NCBI RefSeq assembly: GCF_036320965.1
Contig: NC_092228.1
Coordinates: 11,445,262-11,509,261, forward strand
Reading direction: 5' to 3'
DNA length: 64,000 nucleotides
DNA from: Panulirus ornatus
Taxonomy: Eukaryota > Arthropoda > Malacostraca > Decapoda > Palinuridae
The position numbers and the translations under genes are program-made. Below are positions 10,998 to 23,920 of the stretch, in pieces. The notes beneath the pieces are model-generated. The model was not told the DNA's origin. It made no database searches and saw only the letters and a list, made by a program, of their open reading frames with translations. Every line of letters begins with the position of its first letter. Positions within the stretch are counted from its first letter, which is position 1.

Positions 10998-11107
10998 TTT
11001 CCCAAAAGAAGGAACAGAGAAGGGGGCCAGGTGAGGATATTCCCTCAATGGCCCAGTGCTCTGTTCTTAACGCTACCTCGCTAACGCGGGAAATGGCGAA
11101 TAGTTTG

Positions 11108-11123
<16 letters not shown>
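10990..11123 (+). mobile_element. Short element, module 2 only
   Basis: Starts exactly at the internal T-run and continues through module 2 (AAGAAGGAACAGAGAAG ... CGCTACCTCGCTAACGCGGG ... GAATAGTTTG) to an A-run and (TA)n. The copy at 35389 has the same left breakpoint. Confidence 0.85.

Positions 11124-11170
<47 letters not shown>
11123..11170. repeat. (TA)n microsatellite
   Basis: About 24 TA repeats after the module-2 copy. Confidence 0.95.
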
Positions 11171-11173
<3 letters not shown>

Positions 11174-11690
11174 TTTTTTATCCATATGGAAATGAAACGC
11201 GATAAGTTCCCAAGTGCACTTTCGTGAAATGATCACATCAGTGAAGATGTAAGAAATATAACAGGCAGTTGATATACAACGAAGAGACGTAGCTAGGACG
11301 CCACATTTCCGTGTGGCGACCGACCACGTAAGGATTCGCCGTTATAATACCTCCTCTTTCCCTCCTTCTCCCGTATTTCCCCCCTTCCTATAATATTTCT
11401 TCTAATACCAGGTGGATATACACCCGCTGAGCTACAGCAGGTGGCGCGGGCCTGTGCGACTCCCTCCCTCACTCGGGACCAGATGCTAGTGAAGGGATGA
11501 CCTCCTCCTCCTCCTCCTCCTCCTCCTCCACCACTCTCATGCCCCGGTACCACCTGTGCTGGGGGTGGACGGAGACGACATCCCCCCCCCCCCCAACACC
11601 CTTTCTTCCCGGATCTTGGACCGGCTCGTAAGAGGTAATCTATAATCTTGCCCAAAACGCCCAGTATCTCACGGGTGCCTACACGTTATC
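11171..11690. other. Anonymous sequence with (TCC)n and poly(C)
   Basis: (TCC)9 at about 11502-11530 and a C run at about 11583-11594. No gene was recognised. Confidence 0.5.
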
Positions 11691-11730
11691 ACACACACAC
11701 ACAAACACACACACACACACACACACACAC
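11691..11730. repeat. (CA)n microsatellite
   Basis: CA tract with one AA interruption. Confidence 0.93.
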
Positions 11731-11883
11731 CCGTGTGGTCTGGTTAGTCCAGAGGTATTCCTCCGCTGCGCCACCAGGATCCGGGGCCCCCGGCCACAAG
11801 CATGCCTCCTGCCCTGCCAGCTCAGAAATATACTAGACTGACAACGAAATGAGACGTAAATAGAAAATTATTAACTTCTAAAG

Positions 11884-11887
<4 letters not shown>

Positions 11888-11963
<76 letters not shown>
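11888..11963. repeat. (GA)n microsatellite
   Basis: About 38 GA repeats; a homopurine mirror repeat. Confidence 0.97.
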
Positions 11964-11966
<3 letters not shown>

Positions 11967-12208
11967 TTACGACGAGAGGAGATATTGCCAAAAGGCAAGG
12001 CTTAACGCGTACCGCTCACCGCAGGAGAATCTAGACGTGAAGATCGAGCCGCGTGAGATAAATGCTGTCGAGTTAAGTGTGAAATGGAGAGAATATATCT
12101 GTGACAAGTGAATGACAGCAGTCCATGTGTGGGTAAGACAGAAAGAAAAGACAGCCAACTGGGCAAAAAGACTGAAACCTGACAGTCAATGAAGTGCTGG
12201 CTCACTGG

Positions 12209-12230
12209 AGAGAGAGAGAGAGAGAGAGAG
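12209..12230. repeat. (GA)n microsatellite
   Basis: About 11 GA repeats. Confidence 0.9.
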
Positions 12231-12682
12231 TGATGGGGTGTGTGGGGTGATGTGGTCACCGTGAGGCCATATGGCAGCGCATCAGACTGAGCGCTGAGAT
12301 CCCATGAGCCAGCCACGTCTCACGCCAGCAGCTCAGCTACCGACCGAACCCAGGCTTCGGTCCAGCTAACCCCGCAACCACCATAAATATATAACCCAGG
12401 TATATTACAGGTGACAGTACACGACAAACTCTTGATACATATGACCACATTGTCATAGCACACTGGACGCGTCATATACGTTTAAGATGGTGATATGAAA
12501 TAACTCATCTGGCAAACGGATCACTCCAAATACGTCATCTTGAGCCATGTCATTGTTGGCACCACTGCGGTAAATACCGTAGTTCCCCTTGGCAATATAC
12601 TTTCATCTCTGCTGTTTCTCATTCTCACATCTGAAGCAAATGCAGCTATAAATGACAACTTGATATCGTCATCTATACGTGG
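12231..12682. other. Anonymous sequence with a tRNA-like remnant
   Basis: At 12268-12310 CATATGGCAGCGCATCAGAC resembles the D and anticodon arms of a tRNA-derived repeat, but the T arm is not clear. No gene was recognised. Confidence 0.35.
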
Positions 12683-12827
12683 TGATAGCCATGGTGTAGT
12701 GGTGAGCGTTCATGACCGTGACGCATTCACGGGTCGCCCAGGGTCGAGCGCACAAGTTCGAATCCTGGTGGCGGCATTTCGTCCACAGTCAACCCAGCTG
12801 TTAATCCACCATTACGGATTGGTCGAT

Positions 12828-12833
<6 letters not shown>
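12683..12833 (+). mobile_element. tRNA-derived SINE
   Basis: A Pol III type-2 promoter is visible: A box TGGTGTAGTGG at 12692-12702 and B box GTTCGAATCC at 12756-12765, with the spacing of a tRNA. The tRNA-like head is followed by a body with AACCCAGCTGTTAATCCACC and GGTCGATAAAATGA, shared with the SINEs at 30976 and 59178. The 3' end runs straight into (GA)n. The anticodon arm is too diverged for a working tRNA. Confidence 0.88.

Positions 12834-12902
<69 letters not shown>
12834..12902. repeat. (GA)n microsatellite
   Basis: About 34 GA repeats abutting the 3' end of the SINE. Confidence 0.97.
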
Positions 12903-12905
<3 letters not shown>

Positions 12906-13101
12906 CAAAATATACGTCCTATTCAGCTCAGTTATAAAAAGGTACTACAAAAAAATCATCGCATCAGCAACTTGCATTTTGTCCATTTTCTACCCACCTG
13001 ATACAGAAGAGTTAGAAACCATCGTACATCAACATAATCACATCACCTCCGTCCACACGACCTTCATGTTACAGTAGAGTTTAATACAGTGAGTGGCACG
13101 T

Positions 13102-13104
<3 letters not shown>

Positions 13105-13186
<82 letters not shown>
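13105..13186. repeat. (GA)n microsatellite
   Basis: About 41 GA repeats, only ~200 bp from the previous GA tract. Confidence 0.97.
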
Positions 13187-13187
<1 letters not shown>

Positions 13188-13189
13188 GC

Positions 13190-13949
13190 CCGGCTCAAGG
13201 TAGGCTGAGGGCATCCCAAACAACCGCGAAAAACGTCCACCAGACACCGTAGACTACGAGAACGCCAGCTCACCTCAGTGGAAGGTTGCACTTCAGTGAA
13301 GAAGCCAAGCCAGCTATACCACCTCCCTCCGGTGATCTAGCGCCTCGAGTGAGGGACGAAAATGTTCGCCCCTGCCCTTCGCTAGCCACAGTCACCCCTG
13401 CCCTTCATTCCCCCTTAATATACCCCCTCAATCACTTCGCTCCCTTGAATACACGAGTGGGAGTTGAGGTCATTACACCAGCACACGCTGGAAGACCATC
13501 AGCGTTACACACACACGTATTTACCCCCGGGGTAAGCAATCTCCTGACGAAGTTCAGGTGTTGGTGGTGGTGGCATTAGCGTCCTGCTGACTGAACCCGC
13601 CTCTCAGGCATGCCCCAACCACACCGTACCTCATGCACGCTCTATCAGTGTGAGGCGCTGACGTCTTGAGCATGGCGCTGACGACCCTCCAGTACTGATA
13701 ACGTGGCTCCGACCTGGCGGTTTACGGGTCGAGTCAAAGGGGCAAGCCATCATACCCAGGGGTCGTAAGGTCGTTGTCGTAGGTCCTTAGCGTCAAGATG
13801 AACGGTCGTACCAAAGGCGTCAAGTGGGTAAGAGTGTCTTACCCACTGAAGTCTTCCGGAGTCTTGCTTGATATGTGATAAACATTACCCCGTCAGAGCA
13901 GTAAACATGTTGAGAACACAGAAATATTCCACCCCATATCCATAATTAA

Positions 13950-13950
<1 letters not shown>
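13190..13950. other. Anonymous sequence with diverged 21-bp repeat units
   Basis: At 13650-13830 phrases such as GGGTCGTAAGGTCGTTGTCG and CTTGAGCATGGCGCTGACGA look like decayed members of the dispersed GGGTCGTNCCGTCGTGCTCA family. No gene was recognised. Confidence 0.45.
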
Positions 13951-13951
<1 letters not shown>

Positions 13952-14013
<62 letters not shown>

Positions 14014-14018
14014 CACAC
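13952..14018. repeat. (CA)n microsatellite
   Basis: About 33 CA repeats with GCAC and AAAC interruptions near the right end. Confidence 0.95.
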
Positions 14019-14519
14019 AAACACATACAAATGAACGTTACTGCATTATCAATCCTTCTGACATACATGACCGTTGCTTCCTGCAGAAGACTTACGTCAA
14101 TTACGAAAGTCTGGTCACTTTCAATTCGTGCTCTCCAAACTACCATCGTACCTTGTATACCACATATTCCAACTTCCTCCAAGTTCATTTCAAACTACAC
14201 TGATTACATTTCGGTGTCTGCTAGCAAGCACTCGCCAGCGACCAGCAGACATGAGGAACTGTGCGCTAAAATTATCATACGCCATACAGGTGCTAAAAAC
14301 AGGTGATGTATTCTTATCTGGCGATCACATACACTTGGCCAATGTTTACATCGTGTGGCGTGACGTCACAGGCCACGTGATGCACCTTGCCGGGTCTGGT
14401 TCTCTGGCTGACTCCAAAGCCATTCATTTGGTTTATCTGAGTTGCATGATACGCGTCTGCGTCTCCCAACACACTTGTTCTTGACTGTACCTTTGGCTCC
14501 AGTAAGACCATACGACACC

Positions 14520-14850
14520 TGAGCACGAAGGAACGACCCTTGAGCACGACGGGACGACCCTTGAGCACGACGGAACGATCCTTGAGCACGATGGAACGAC
14601 CCTTGAGCACGACGGGACGATCCTTGAGCACGACGGAACGACTCTTGAGCACGACGGAACGACTCTTGAGCACGATGGAACGGCCCTTGAGCACGACGGA
14701 ACGATCCTTGAGCACGACGGAACGACACCTGAGCACGACGGAACGACCTCTGAGCCCGACGGAACGACACCTGAGCACGACAGAACGACCCTTGAGCACG
14801 ACGGAACGACCCTTGAGCATAACAGTGTGACCCTTGGGCGAGACGGGGTG
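14520..14850 (-). repeat. 21-bp minisatellite
   Basis: About 15 tandem 21-bp units reading TTGAGCACGACGGAACGACC on the plus strand, the reverse complement of the dispersed GGGTCGTNCCGTCGTGCTCA core. The last two units are strongly diverged. Because 21 is a multiple of three, long frames are open on both strands (STTERPL-type heptads on plus). This is a by-product of the repeat, not evidence for a protein. Confidence 0.93.
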
Positions 14851-14999
14851 ACATTTTGAGTAAGATGGCGTGAACTTAGATCTCACCCTTGTGACGTCGA
14901 AGGCCAGAACATCATACCAAAGGGTCGTGCCGTCGTCGTGGTTTGGGGGTCGGTCGTGCTGCTGTACTCAAGAGCAAACACAATCAAACATCCGGATAA

Positions 15000-15671
<672 letters not shown>

Positions 15672-15931
15672 GCCGCCAAGCCACCGGGATCATTGCTGCT
15701 GTCCTTGACAACCCCACCAACAACAGTAAGTAAGAGGCTTGTGGCGATAGTATCAAGCAATGCGCCCAGGCTGCTCCTAATATGGGTCCTGGACAAATAA
15801 GGCCTATGTGGGCAGGAGGCCCCGCGTGACAGCAAGTACGTTATGTGCTGCCAACACAATAGGCTCGGCTCTGCCAACCCCACCCAAGCCTCGTACGAAC
15901 TTTTTCTTTCATATCTCTACCCGAGTAATCC

Positions 15932-15958
15932 TGTGTGTGTGTGTGTGTGTGTGTGTGT
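15932..15958. repeat. (TG)n microsatellite
   Basis: About 13 TG repeats at the left edge of a decayed CR1-like RT. Confidence 0.92.
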
Positions 15959-15959
15959 A

Positions 15960-16420
15960 TACCCTCCTTGAATGTGTTTGCGGATGATGCCAAAGTCATG
16001 AGGAGAACTGCCTCCAACATCAAGAGGCGCGAGATAAGCTTCATAATTGGCCTGATGTGTGGCTGATAAATCCGAAGCGAGTAAACGTACAGTAATGAGG
16101 ATGAGACACTGTAAGAGAAGGCCCCGATATGAACGTTATCTAGCAGGTACTGAGCTGCAGGAATCTCTGTGAGAGAGAGAGAGAGAGAGAGATGGACCAG
16201 GGGAGTTCACCTCGTCCCTAACCTGTCGCCAGAGTCCCACATTAAGAAAACATCAAGAGAGAGAAACTGTCTATTGACAACTATGAGAACATTTAGTTAT
16301 ACATGTCAGGATATATTAGGTAACCTTGTTCGCTTATGAGTCTAAAACTAGAATATCCTTCTTAAGTTTGGCCATCATTCTCAAGGAATCACAAAGACCT
16401 AACACAGAGAGAAAATAGGC
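15960..16420 (+). pseudogene. Decayed CR1-like LINE reverse transcriptase
   Basis: Conceptual translation starts with NVFADDAKVMRR, the catalytic FADD box region typical of CR1/Jockey-type LINEs, at about 15971-16006. Downstream, through many stops and frameshifts, the order of a CR1-like RT can still be followed: LAGTELQESL near 16143, then a stretch like HIKK-REA-LL, then YTCQDILGNL and LEYPS-VWPSF at about 16300-16375. A (GA)10 microsatellite at 16170-16192 interrupts the old coding frame. No function is possible. The clade name is an inference from motif style. Confidence 0.65.
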
Positions 16421-16769
16421 ACAAAGGAGGGGTAACATATACGGTACCAGAATCAAAAGAGCTGAGTTATCAAGAAGTCAGGAGCCTAAAATTTGTCCTT
16501 CTCCTCCTCCTCTCTCTGTTGTTGCTCCATAGTCTGCACACCTGCTCTTCCTGCGACTCCATTTGCCCTCCTCACCTCCACAACCCCAACACACACACAC
16601 ACACACAGTAGCTCCACCAACACCACCACCGCTCCCCCATCTCATGGAAGTTACTTTACCGTCCGATCACATGAACGGCTCAGCAAGAAAATGTGAGCAG
16701 GTGACTGTACGAAGATACGTTATACGACAATACAATAACTTCAATATTCTTCATTGTTAGTTCGACATG

Positions 16770-16905
16770 ATCCCCTTGGGCAAGACGCTACGACCTTTGA
16801 GCAAGACGGTACGACCCTTCAGCACGACGGTGCGACCACTGAGCAAGACGGTACGACCCTTGAGCAAAACGGTACGACCCTTGAGCACGACGGAGCGACC
16901 TTCTG
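16770..16905 (-). repeat. 21-bp minisatellite, short array
   Basis: About six units of the dispersed family (TTGAGCAAGACGGTACGACC on the plus strand), more diverged than the array at 14520-14850. Confidence 0.85.
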
Positions 16906-16909
16906 AAGT

Positions 16910-17640
16910 GTCTCCACGTTACACTAACAGCTGCGCCGTTCTTCGCTGCATCAAAACACGTCCCACAGCGGCTGGGCTGGATGACGACATGTAACAGACT
17001 GGGACCCGCCTGACCTCAGTGGATATTTCATCCGGGTCAAACAATGACGCCAAGGCGCGTGATGGAAGCCATGAGACGAACAGCACTTTTAAAGAATGCA
17101 TGAGACAGGCTTCAGCTAATACCGACGAGGATGTAGCACTTAGCGTGCCAGCTAAGTGGGTAAACCATTCGCAAAATATGCGTGTGGAACTTCAAAAGAA
17201 AAAACAAAAACAAAAGACATTTTGAACAAATCGAATAACGTCCTTGTGATACCTGCCATTTAGGGTGGAAATCAATCATAATTTGCTCATGCTGTGTGAC
17301 TTTATGGCCACCCTGTGGTAAAACCAGTTTAAGCAACTGGTTTGGAGATTGGATATATATAACATACCCTCATTAGTCACATTGTCAGGATTTGCTACTG
17401 TCTCTTTGTTGTATCATACGAGTCCACACTGACAGACGTGACCAATTCCTCGACAAGGCTTTATGAGCCATGAGATAACAGTCATCTCGCGTACCAAACC
17501 CGTCATAAGGTGATGAGAAAACAGGTCAATTACATGACTTTAATGACCACGACCGTACGAGCCATCGGCATGACGGACTGACCTTTGACCTGAGCCTCAT
17601 CAGTAAGGTCACAGGGAAAGTTATTATACCTAAAGATCGC
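16910..17640. other. Anonymous sequence
   Basis: No gene, RNA or long repeat was recognised. Confidence 0.4.
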
Positions 17641-17765
17641 ACCAGCGTACTTGAGGGTCGTGGCGTGTTACTTTAACATCGCATCGTCGTGCTCAAGGGT
17701 CGTGCTGCTATGGTGGAGGGTCGTGCTGTCGTGCTCAAGGGTCGTGCCGTCGTGTTCAAAGCGTC
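17640..17765 (+). repeat. 21-bp family, diverged array
   Basis: About five loose units containing GTCGTGCTCAAGGGTCGTGC, in the same orientation as the array at 3040-3550. Confidence 0.8.
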
Positions 17766-17769
17766 AGTC

Positions 17770-18800
17770 AAGTTTATAAGACATTACCTCTCTAAAAACG
17801 AAGATTATATCAACACCTACATAAGATTTTAAGTAATAAAAGGGTATTCATTAGAGTATTCAAAAAGTCACTCAGTTTCCGTGGTTTGCGAAATACCAAG
17901 AATGAAAATGAAAACGGTTTTGCCAACACACTTGCCTCAGTCGGCCTGAAAAGGAGTCCTAGAAAAAATACATTCTTTCATGGGGTGGTGGGGTGAGGGG
18001 AGGTGTAACTAAAGTAGTGAGAAAACTAAGTCATGAAAAAGGTAATCTCTCGACCCATCAGTGCTGTGGTTACCTCCCACTGAAAGAATGAGACATCTAC
18101 GGATGGCAAATCGAACGAGACATCCACTGACGTGATGATGCAAAGCCTTACATGCATGTGTACAGGACATGTTGAAGCTATTGACTGGAAAAGCAAGCAA
18201 ACACACCCCACTGAACTGCATTTCCACACGCAATTACAGACAGAAAAAAAACATCGCTCGGACGTACAGCGTCTCCGGCCTCACGAGAAAGCTCCAGACT
18301 ACACAGCCTTAGGCCTGGCAGAAGGCTGACTGGAGTTCCGGGTTAAAATGCTCACTTTCCTACACAGACTGCATCAAGTCACTTTAGTTAACTTAGTAAA
18401 CTTGGGTTACTTCATTTAGCATCCTATATATATCATAGTGTGGCCAAGACACTATAAGCGCTCGACACACTTAAATATACAATCATACGAAACAGATGAA
18501 TGTATAAGTTACAGAGGCGCATGCGTAAGTTACGGAGATGTGGGCTTGAGGGCCGGCCTCCTATGGTCGTCAGCAACTCCACTGTGAGCGTCATGTCTAC
18601 GGCGTCTCACGGCCACCTTTCACAGGAGGAGTGGGAGTCTCCACCCACCAGCCCACAATATGCCATGCTATATGGCCTATACTTCCACATTCTCCATACA
18701 CGTCAGCCTGTATAAATGAAGATCAGGTATATTACTCTATGTGGTAATACAATCTACGAATATATGTTATAAATGGTTGTAACCGCTGGCGAGGGAAAAT
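17770..18800. other. Anonymous sequence
   Basis: No gene, RNA or long repeat was recognised. Confidence 0.4.
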
Positions 18801-18955
18801 ACAACCTTACCTTTACGTACACCTTACGATGGCTTTGGAAGTCTTCTACCCCGAAGAGTTGGGTCTGGAACCATACCTTATCAGAACTTGCCTTTACCTT
18901 ATAAAATGGTTCCGGGGGTCTTCTCTCCCAACAGCTCGGTCTCAGACCAAGGTGC
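18800..18955 (+). repeat. Dispersed ACCTTACGATGG repeat
   Basis: Two tandem diverged units, each with CTTACGATGG-like (or ATAAAATGG) start, a GGAAGTCTTCTACCCC-like middle, CTCGGTCTGGAACC-like end and a CCTTACC linker. Related copies lie at 20056-20130 (minus), 23520-23770 and 52675-52795. Confidence 0.7.
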
Positions 18956-19097
18956 ACAAAGTTATTAAAAAAAAACAAAACTGCATCCCATTACACTGTG
19001 ACCTTATGAGCACAAGTGGGGCTGCCACAACAGGCTTTGTCTTAGTGGTTCGGGACGACTCCAGGAAATAAATAAACATGCTTAAGCTGAAGTTATA

Positions 19098-19652
<555 letters not shown>

Positions 19653-19688
19653 TATCATCATTATCATCATTATCATTATCACTATTAC

Positions 19689-19721
<33 letters not shown>

Positions 19722-20030
19722 CATTATCATTATTATTACTATTACTATCATTATCATTATTATTATCATTATTATTATTATCATTATTATTATTATTATC
19801 ATTATTATTACTATTATCATCATCATTATTATTATCATTATCGTTATTATTACTATTACTATCATCATCATTATTATTATTATTATCATTATTATTATTA
19901 CTATTACTACCATCATCATTATTATTATTATCATTATTATTATTATAATCATTATTATTACCATTATTATCAGTAGTAGTAGTAGTAGTAGTAGTATCAT
20001 TATCATTATCATTATCATCATTATCATTAC
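19653..20030. repeat. Compound (ATT)n/(ATC)n trinucleotide block
   Basis: About 380 bp of mixed ATT, ATC and ACT triplets, with a (GTA)8-like run near 19974-19995. It is open in several frames on both strands (poly-Ile, Asn/Asp), an artefact of the three-base period. Confidence 0.95.
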
Positions 20031-20055
20031 AGAGCAGACCTCTGAAATTATCGTA

Positions 20056-20130
20056 TGTAAAGTAAGGTAAGGCTTTTCCCAGGCCGAGCTGTTGTGGTGG
20101 GTAGATAACCAAAACCATCGTAAGATAAAG
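20056..20130 (-). repeat. Dispersed ACCTTACGATGG repeat, minus copy
   Basis: On the minus strand this reads CTTACGATGGTTTTGG ... ACAGCTCGGCCTGGGA ... CCTTACCTTACTTTAC, collinear with the units at 18800-18955 and 23520-23770. Confidence 0.75.
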
Positions 20131-21170
20131 TTAAGAGTGTCACTGTAAAAGATGAGCACAATGGATAGACGTTATGAAAAACATACCCAATATGAAGAGG
20201 TGTTATGTTCTCAATCACGCACAGTGAATCTCACCATGTAAATGCCTGATGGGAGAACATGACCATATACACTGCACCTACGTACAATATTGCTGATGCA
20301 TTACATTTCCCTCCATAATATTACCCAGATGAAATCTTGCTCAGGGTTGAAATCATAGGATGACAGTGAATCCTTACAATGAATCATTATTCTCTTTCCT
20401 TTATACTCACTAAAGAACCAAGTGTGAAGCAACCAGACTCCTAAAAAGTACATAAAAACCTTGAATAATGATACGTGTCTGATATAGTTTTAACCACATC
20501 TCTGCTACTCTCTTCAAAGCGAGTCTTATGAAAATACACTGACAACATATATGTAATAAAACCCGAGTCGTTTACTATGCTGGGATGACGTCAAATGGTA
20601 GGATCACAATTCATAATGGCCAAGACATGTACAATACTGTATCTTAAGCGATGCAAGAGCATTTGGTGATTGGGGAGCCGTAATACAGCAGAAGGCGACC
20701 GCGCAGGCTGACTGACTAACTGGCTGGCCGAGCTTAACTCTACGGGGTTGGACCACCACTGGCCAACCCCAACACCCCCACCACCGGTACCTCAAGGAAG
20801 CTTCAACACGCGTTAAACTCTGTGGGATGTGTCTACCTTACTCTGCATGCAAGGCCAGACGACCTGATCACTTACGGTCTCCAGAGCGACTGCCCAAAAC
20901 ACCTTAACGAAGGGGGGGGGACAACTGATGACACTCACACTGTGTTCTAGGGCACGTACACGGGAGACATACGTAATTAGTAACATACGGGAACTCCTCC
21001 ACGACACTGTCTCCAATCTACATTCAAAAACACATTCATCGTTACCATGAGAAGCATGAAAAGAAAATATAACATCAGTAAAATACAATCATGATTCATA
21101 TATACAAAGAAAAACTATAAGGACATGTAGTGGATATAAAATAGCTACGCCATGACCTTCCTCTCTCTCT
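20131..21170. other. Anonymous sequence
   Basis: No gene, RNA or long repeat was recognised. Confidence 0.4.
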
Positions 21171-21560
21171 CTACCACCGTCCTGCCCAACTTGGTCTCCA
21201 GCGGACAAACGACAGGTGGCTCCGGGTAGGGATGACCCAGTCGTCCACCACTTCCAGTGACTCCACTGGTAGCCCAGTTCCTCCCGCCTTCGGTACCACC
21301 GGAACACCAACGTGCGACAAAATGTCTTTCATTAATCTAATAAGTTCGATCTTGTCCTCCTTCAGCACTGTAGGACGGGTGCTCCGAGGATGTGGTCGCT
21401 GGGGTAAGGCTCCAGCGGTGATGGCGTCGGCGTCGGCTTCGTGCGTTTCTGGGGATGAAATTTTTCGGAGCTTTGGTTTGACGGTTCAGCGCAAGGGTCG
21501 GTCGATGGCTTCGTTTCAAGCGGGAGGTGGCGTTTATGCCCCGGCAATGGTACACTTACG
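21171..21560 (-). other. Possible decayed coding segment
   Basis: Two overlapping minus-strand frames: a basic, proline-rich upstream part (SSEKFHPQKRTKPTPTP) and, after a frameshift near 21365, LKEDKIELIRLMKDILSHVG followed by VPVVPKAGGTG. The amphipathic segment after a basic Pro-rich region is reminiscent of retrotransposon ORF1 or Gag proteins, but no zinc knuckle or known domain is visible. Function unknown; it may be chance. Confidence 0.2.
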
Positions 21561-21633
21561 CGCTAGGCTTTGCATTTCAGTGCCATTGCATAATAACTCA
21601 TTGGGTTTCGGAATGTATTGCGAGCCTTCTTAA

Positions 21634-22894
21634 ACCCTCCCTCTTCCTCACCCCGCCATATAAGATGCTGTACGTTGCCGTGACTGTACAAACCTCCTGT
21701 TTCCAAACTTGAACGTAAGACGTTCCTGGTCCATGTTTGAATGGTTGCGGCTACACGGGAGGCCAGTATAGAGAAAACGGGAATCCGAGTGAAAAAGTCT
21801 ACGGCATATGCGTGTAAGTTTAACTTCCTCGGTCACACTCGACACTACTTATCATAAAGTAATGCACACAATCCCTTCCACTGGCACCAATATCATCTGT
21901 TGTACGGAGAAGCAGTTGAGCAGAAGTACAACAGTGACACTTGTGAGTACTCAAAATTACAACTCGTTTCTACATCTGCCTCAAATAAGAACACAACCAG
22001 GACGATTGTGAATATTTACAGCAAATATTCATTTACAGTTTCCTGTAATACCACGTAACGCCACGTGGCCCACTGGCACCTACGCTATCGCTGTCAAGCA
22101 GAAGTATAATCCAAACACCTCAGTGCTTGTGGCTAACGATTAATTTATACAGTTTCCCCTCACACTGTATTGCAATCACCACTCGACCTTACAACTTACT
22201 AATTTACAGTCATTCCTTAGTCGTAGTACAGTCAAGAAGATTTACAGAACAAGTGACGAAAAGTGTACTATCCCTCAACACACTATACATGTGGGAAGTT
22301 GCCCAGATATATAAATAATAGAAAACAGCCTCTTGAGCCACTTCTATGTTCATACAACACTTCTTACATTCTCACATAACGCATCAAGAATCACTCACAC
22401 TCAGACTCTTGAGCACGAGGTTACGACCCCTTAGCCTGGCCTTTGACCTGACCCAGAGGGCCAACCACTCACTCAGAACGTTATCCAACCACATTCAAAG
22501 TCTCACTGCCTTTGTGTCTTGCCACTTGGGGTTTTGCCTCCGTGGACACAGAAGCAAGCAAGCAAGGCACCTCATGCAAGCGGTATGACACTCTTCAAAC
22601 TATGTACTAATACGATTCGGCCAACGCATTAGATGATCTAAGGAATCGTACTGACCATTTTTTGGTAACTGGAAAGAACTGAACACACTTAAGGGATTAT
22701 GTTATTGTATTCTAATGACTCTAGGCCAAAACGTACTTAACCCATTCACTCAAACTTTACGAACAAAATGAATTCAATAATAAACAGTAACATTAACTGT
22801 CTACTGGAAAGAAAGAAATCATTCCACTTCAAGATGATGTTATCGTATCCTGGAAACTGACTTACAGTAGAGGGTGAGGAGAGGAGGGTGGAGG
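21634..22894. other. Anonymous sequence
   Basis: One 21-bp-family-like phrase (CTTGAGCACGAGGTTACGACC) lies at 22408-22428. No gene was recognised. Confidence 0.4.
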
Positions 22895-23240
22895 GTGAGT
22901 GACTGTACCGTCGAGTCATGCTACTGGCGAGGGTCAGTGACTGTACCGTCGAGTCATGCTACTGGCGAGGGTGAGTGACTGTACCGTCAAGTCATGATGC
23001 TACAGGCGAGGGTAAGTGACTGTACGGTCAAGTCATGCTACTGGCGAGGGTGAGTGGCTGTACGGTCGAGTCATGCTACTGACGAGGGTAAGTGACTGCA
23101 CCGTCAAGTCATGCTACTGGCGAAGGTGAGTGACTGCACCGTCGAGTCATGCTACTGGCGAGGGTGAGTGACTGCACCGTCGAGTCATGCTACTGGCGAG
23201 GGTGAGTGACTGTACCGTCGAGTCATGCTACTGACGAGTT
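22895..23240 (+). repeat. 38-bp minisatellite
   Basis: Nine tandem units of about 38 bp built on GAGTGACTGTACCGTCGAGT and CATGCTACTGGCGAGG. Most differ by one to three substitutions; the third has a three-base insertion (CATGATGCTAC). Confidence 0.95.
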
Positions 23241-23519
23241 GGTCGAGGTATTGAGGGTGTTACGTCATGGGCCAGAAGGCATTGTGTCAATGGTGCTCGA
23301 GACATAACCAGGCGCCGCTCCCCGTGAGGGATCCCTTTGAGTGCTACCACACTCCACTACGTGAAGGGACACACCACAGCAGCCGTCACACACACACACA
23401 CCCACCCACTACACGTATGTACGACGACACCTTACGTTCAAGGGAGGCAGAATCGTGCTCAAGGGGTTAAGAAGTTCAGTCCTTAATCGTACGTGACTTA
23501 ACTAGTTATTTCACGTGGC

Positions 23520-23770
23520 TTTACGTTTACCATCCGAGGGTTCCAGAGGTCTTCTACCCCACCCCTACACCTCTGTCTGGAACCTTACCTTACCTTACCT
23601 TTACCATACGATGGTTCTGGAGGTCCTCTAAAACCCGACAACTCGGTCTGGAACTTTACCTTAACTTCGGTATACTTTACGATGCCTTCCACACCCCCGC
23701 ACCTCTGTCCAGGATGAAGCCGCCGTACTGCTCCATCACTCAGTCAAGCTGATGCTGGCAGCGGCCCGTA
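23520..23770 (+). repeat. Dispersed ACCTTACGATGG repeat, tandem copies
   Basis: Three diverged units: ACCATCCGAGGGTTCCAGAGG at 23529, ACCATACGATGGTTCTGGAGG at about 23604 and a shortened third near 23672. (CCTTA)n-like linkers separate them. The right end ATCACTCAGTCAAGCTGATG is shared with 52675-52795. Confidence 0.75.
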
Positions 23771-23920
23771 CATCTGAGGTGCCTTAGGGGTTAATAGCCC
23801 GTACTGTACTTGGGCGATTATGGATCTAAACGTCTTGACTCTTGCTACTGAGTTATGGCCTTGGGTGGAAGTCCCGCAACACGACCTTCTCCTGTGTCGT
23901 ACTTTACAGCGACACACCAG

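Noticed and set aside
14314..14886. Open frames of 160-190 codons on the minus strand
   Set aside because: They are the reading of a 21-bp minisatellite in different frames.
22895..23240. CRISPR-like direct repeats
   Set aside because: The repeats are directly adjacent with no unique spacers and the genome is eukaryotic; this is a minisatellite. The same applies to the arrays at 3040, 14520, 48565 and 50036.
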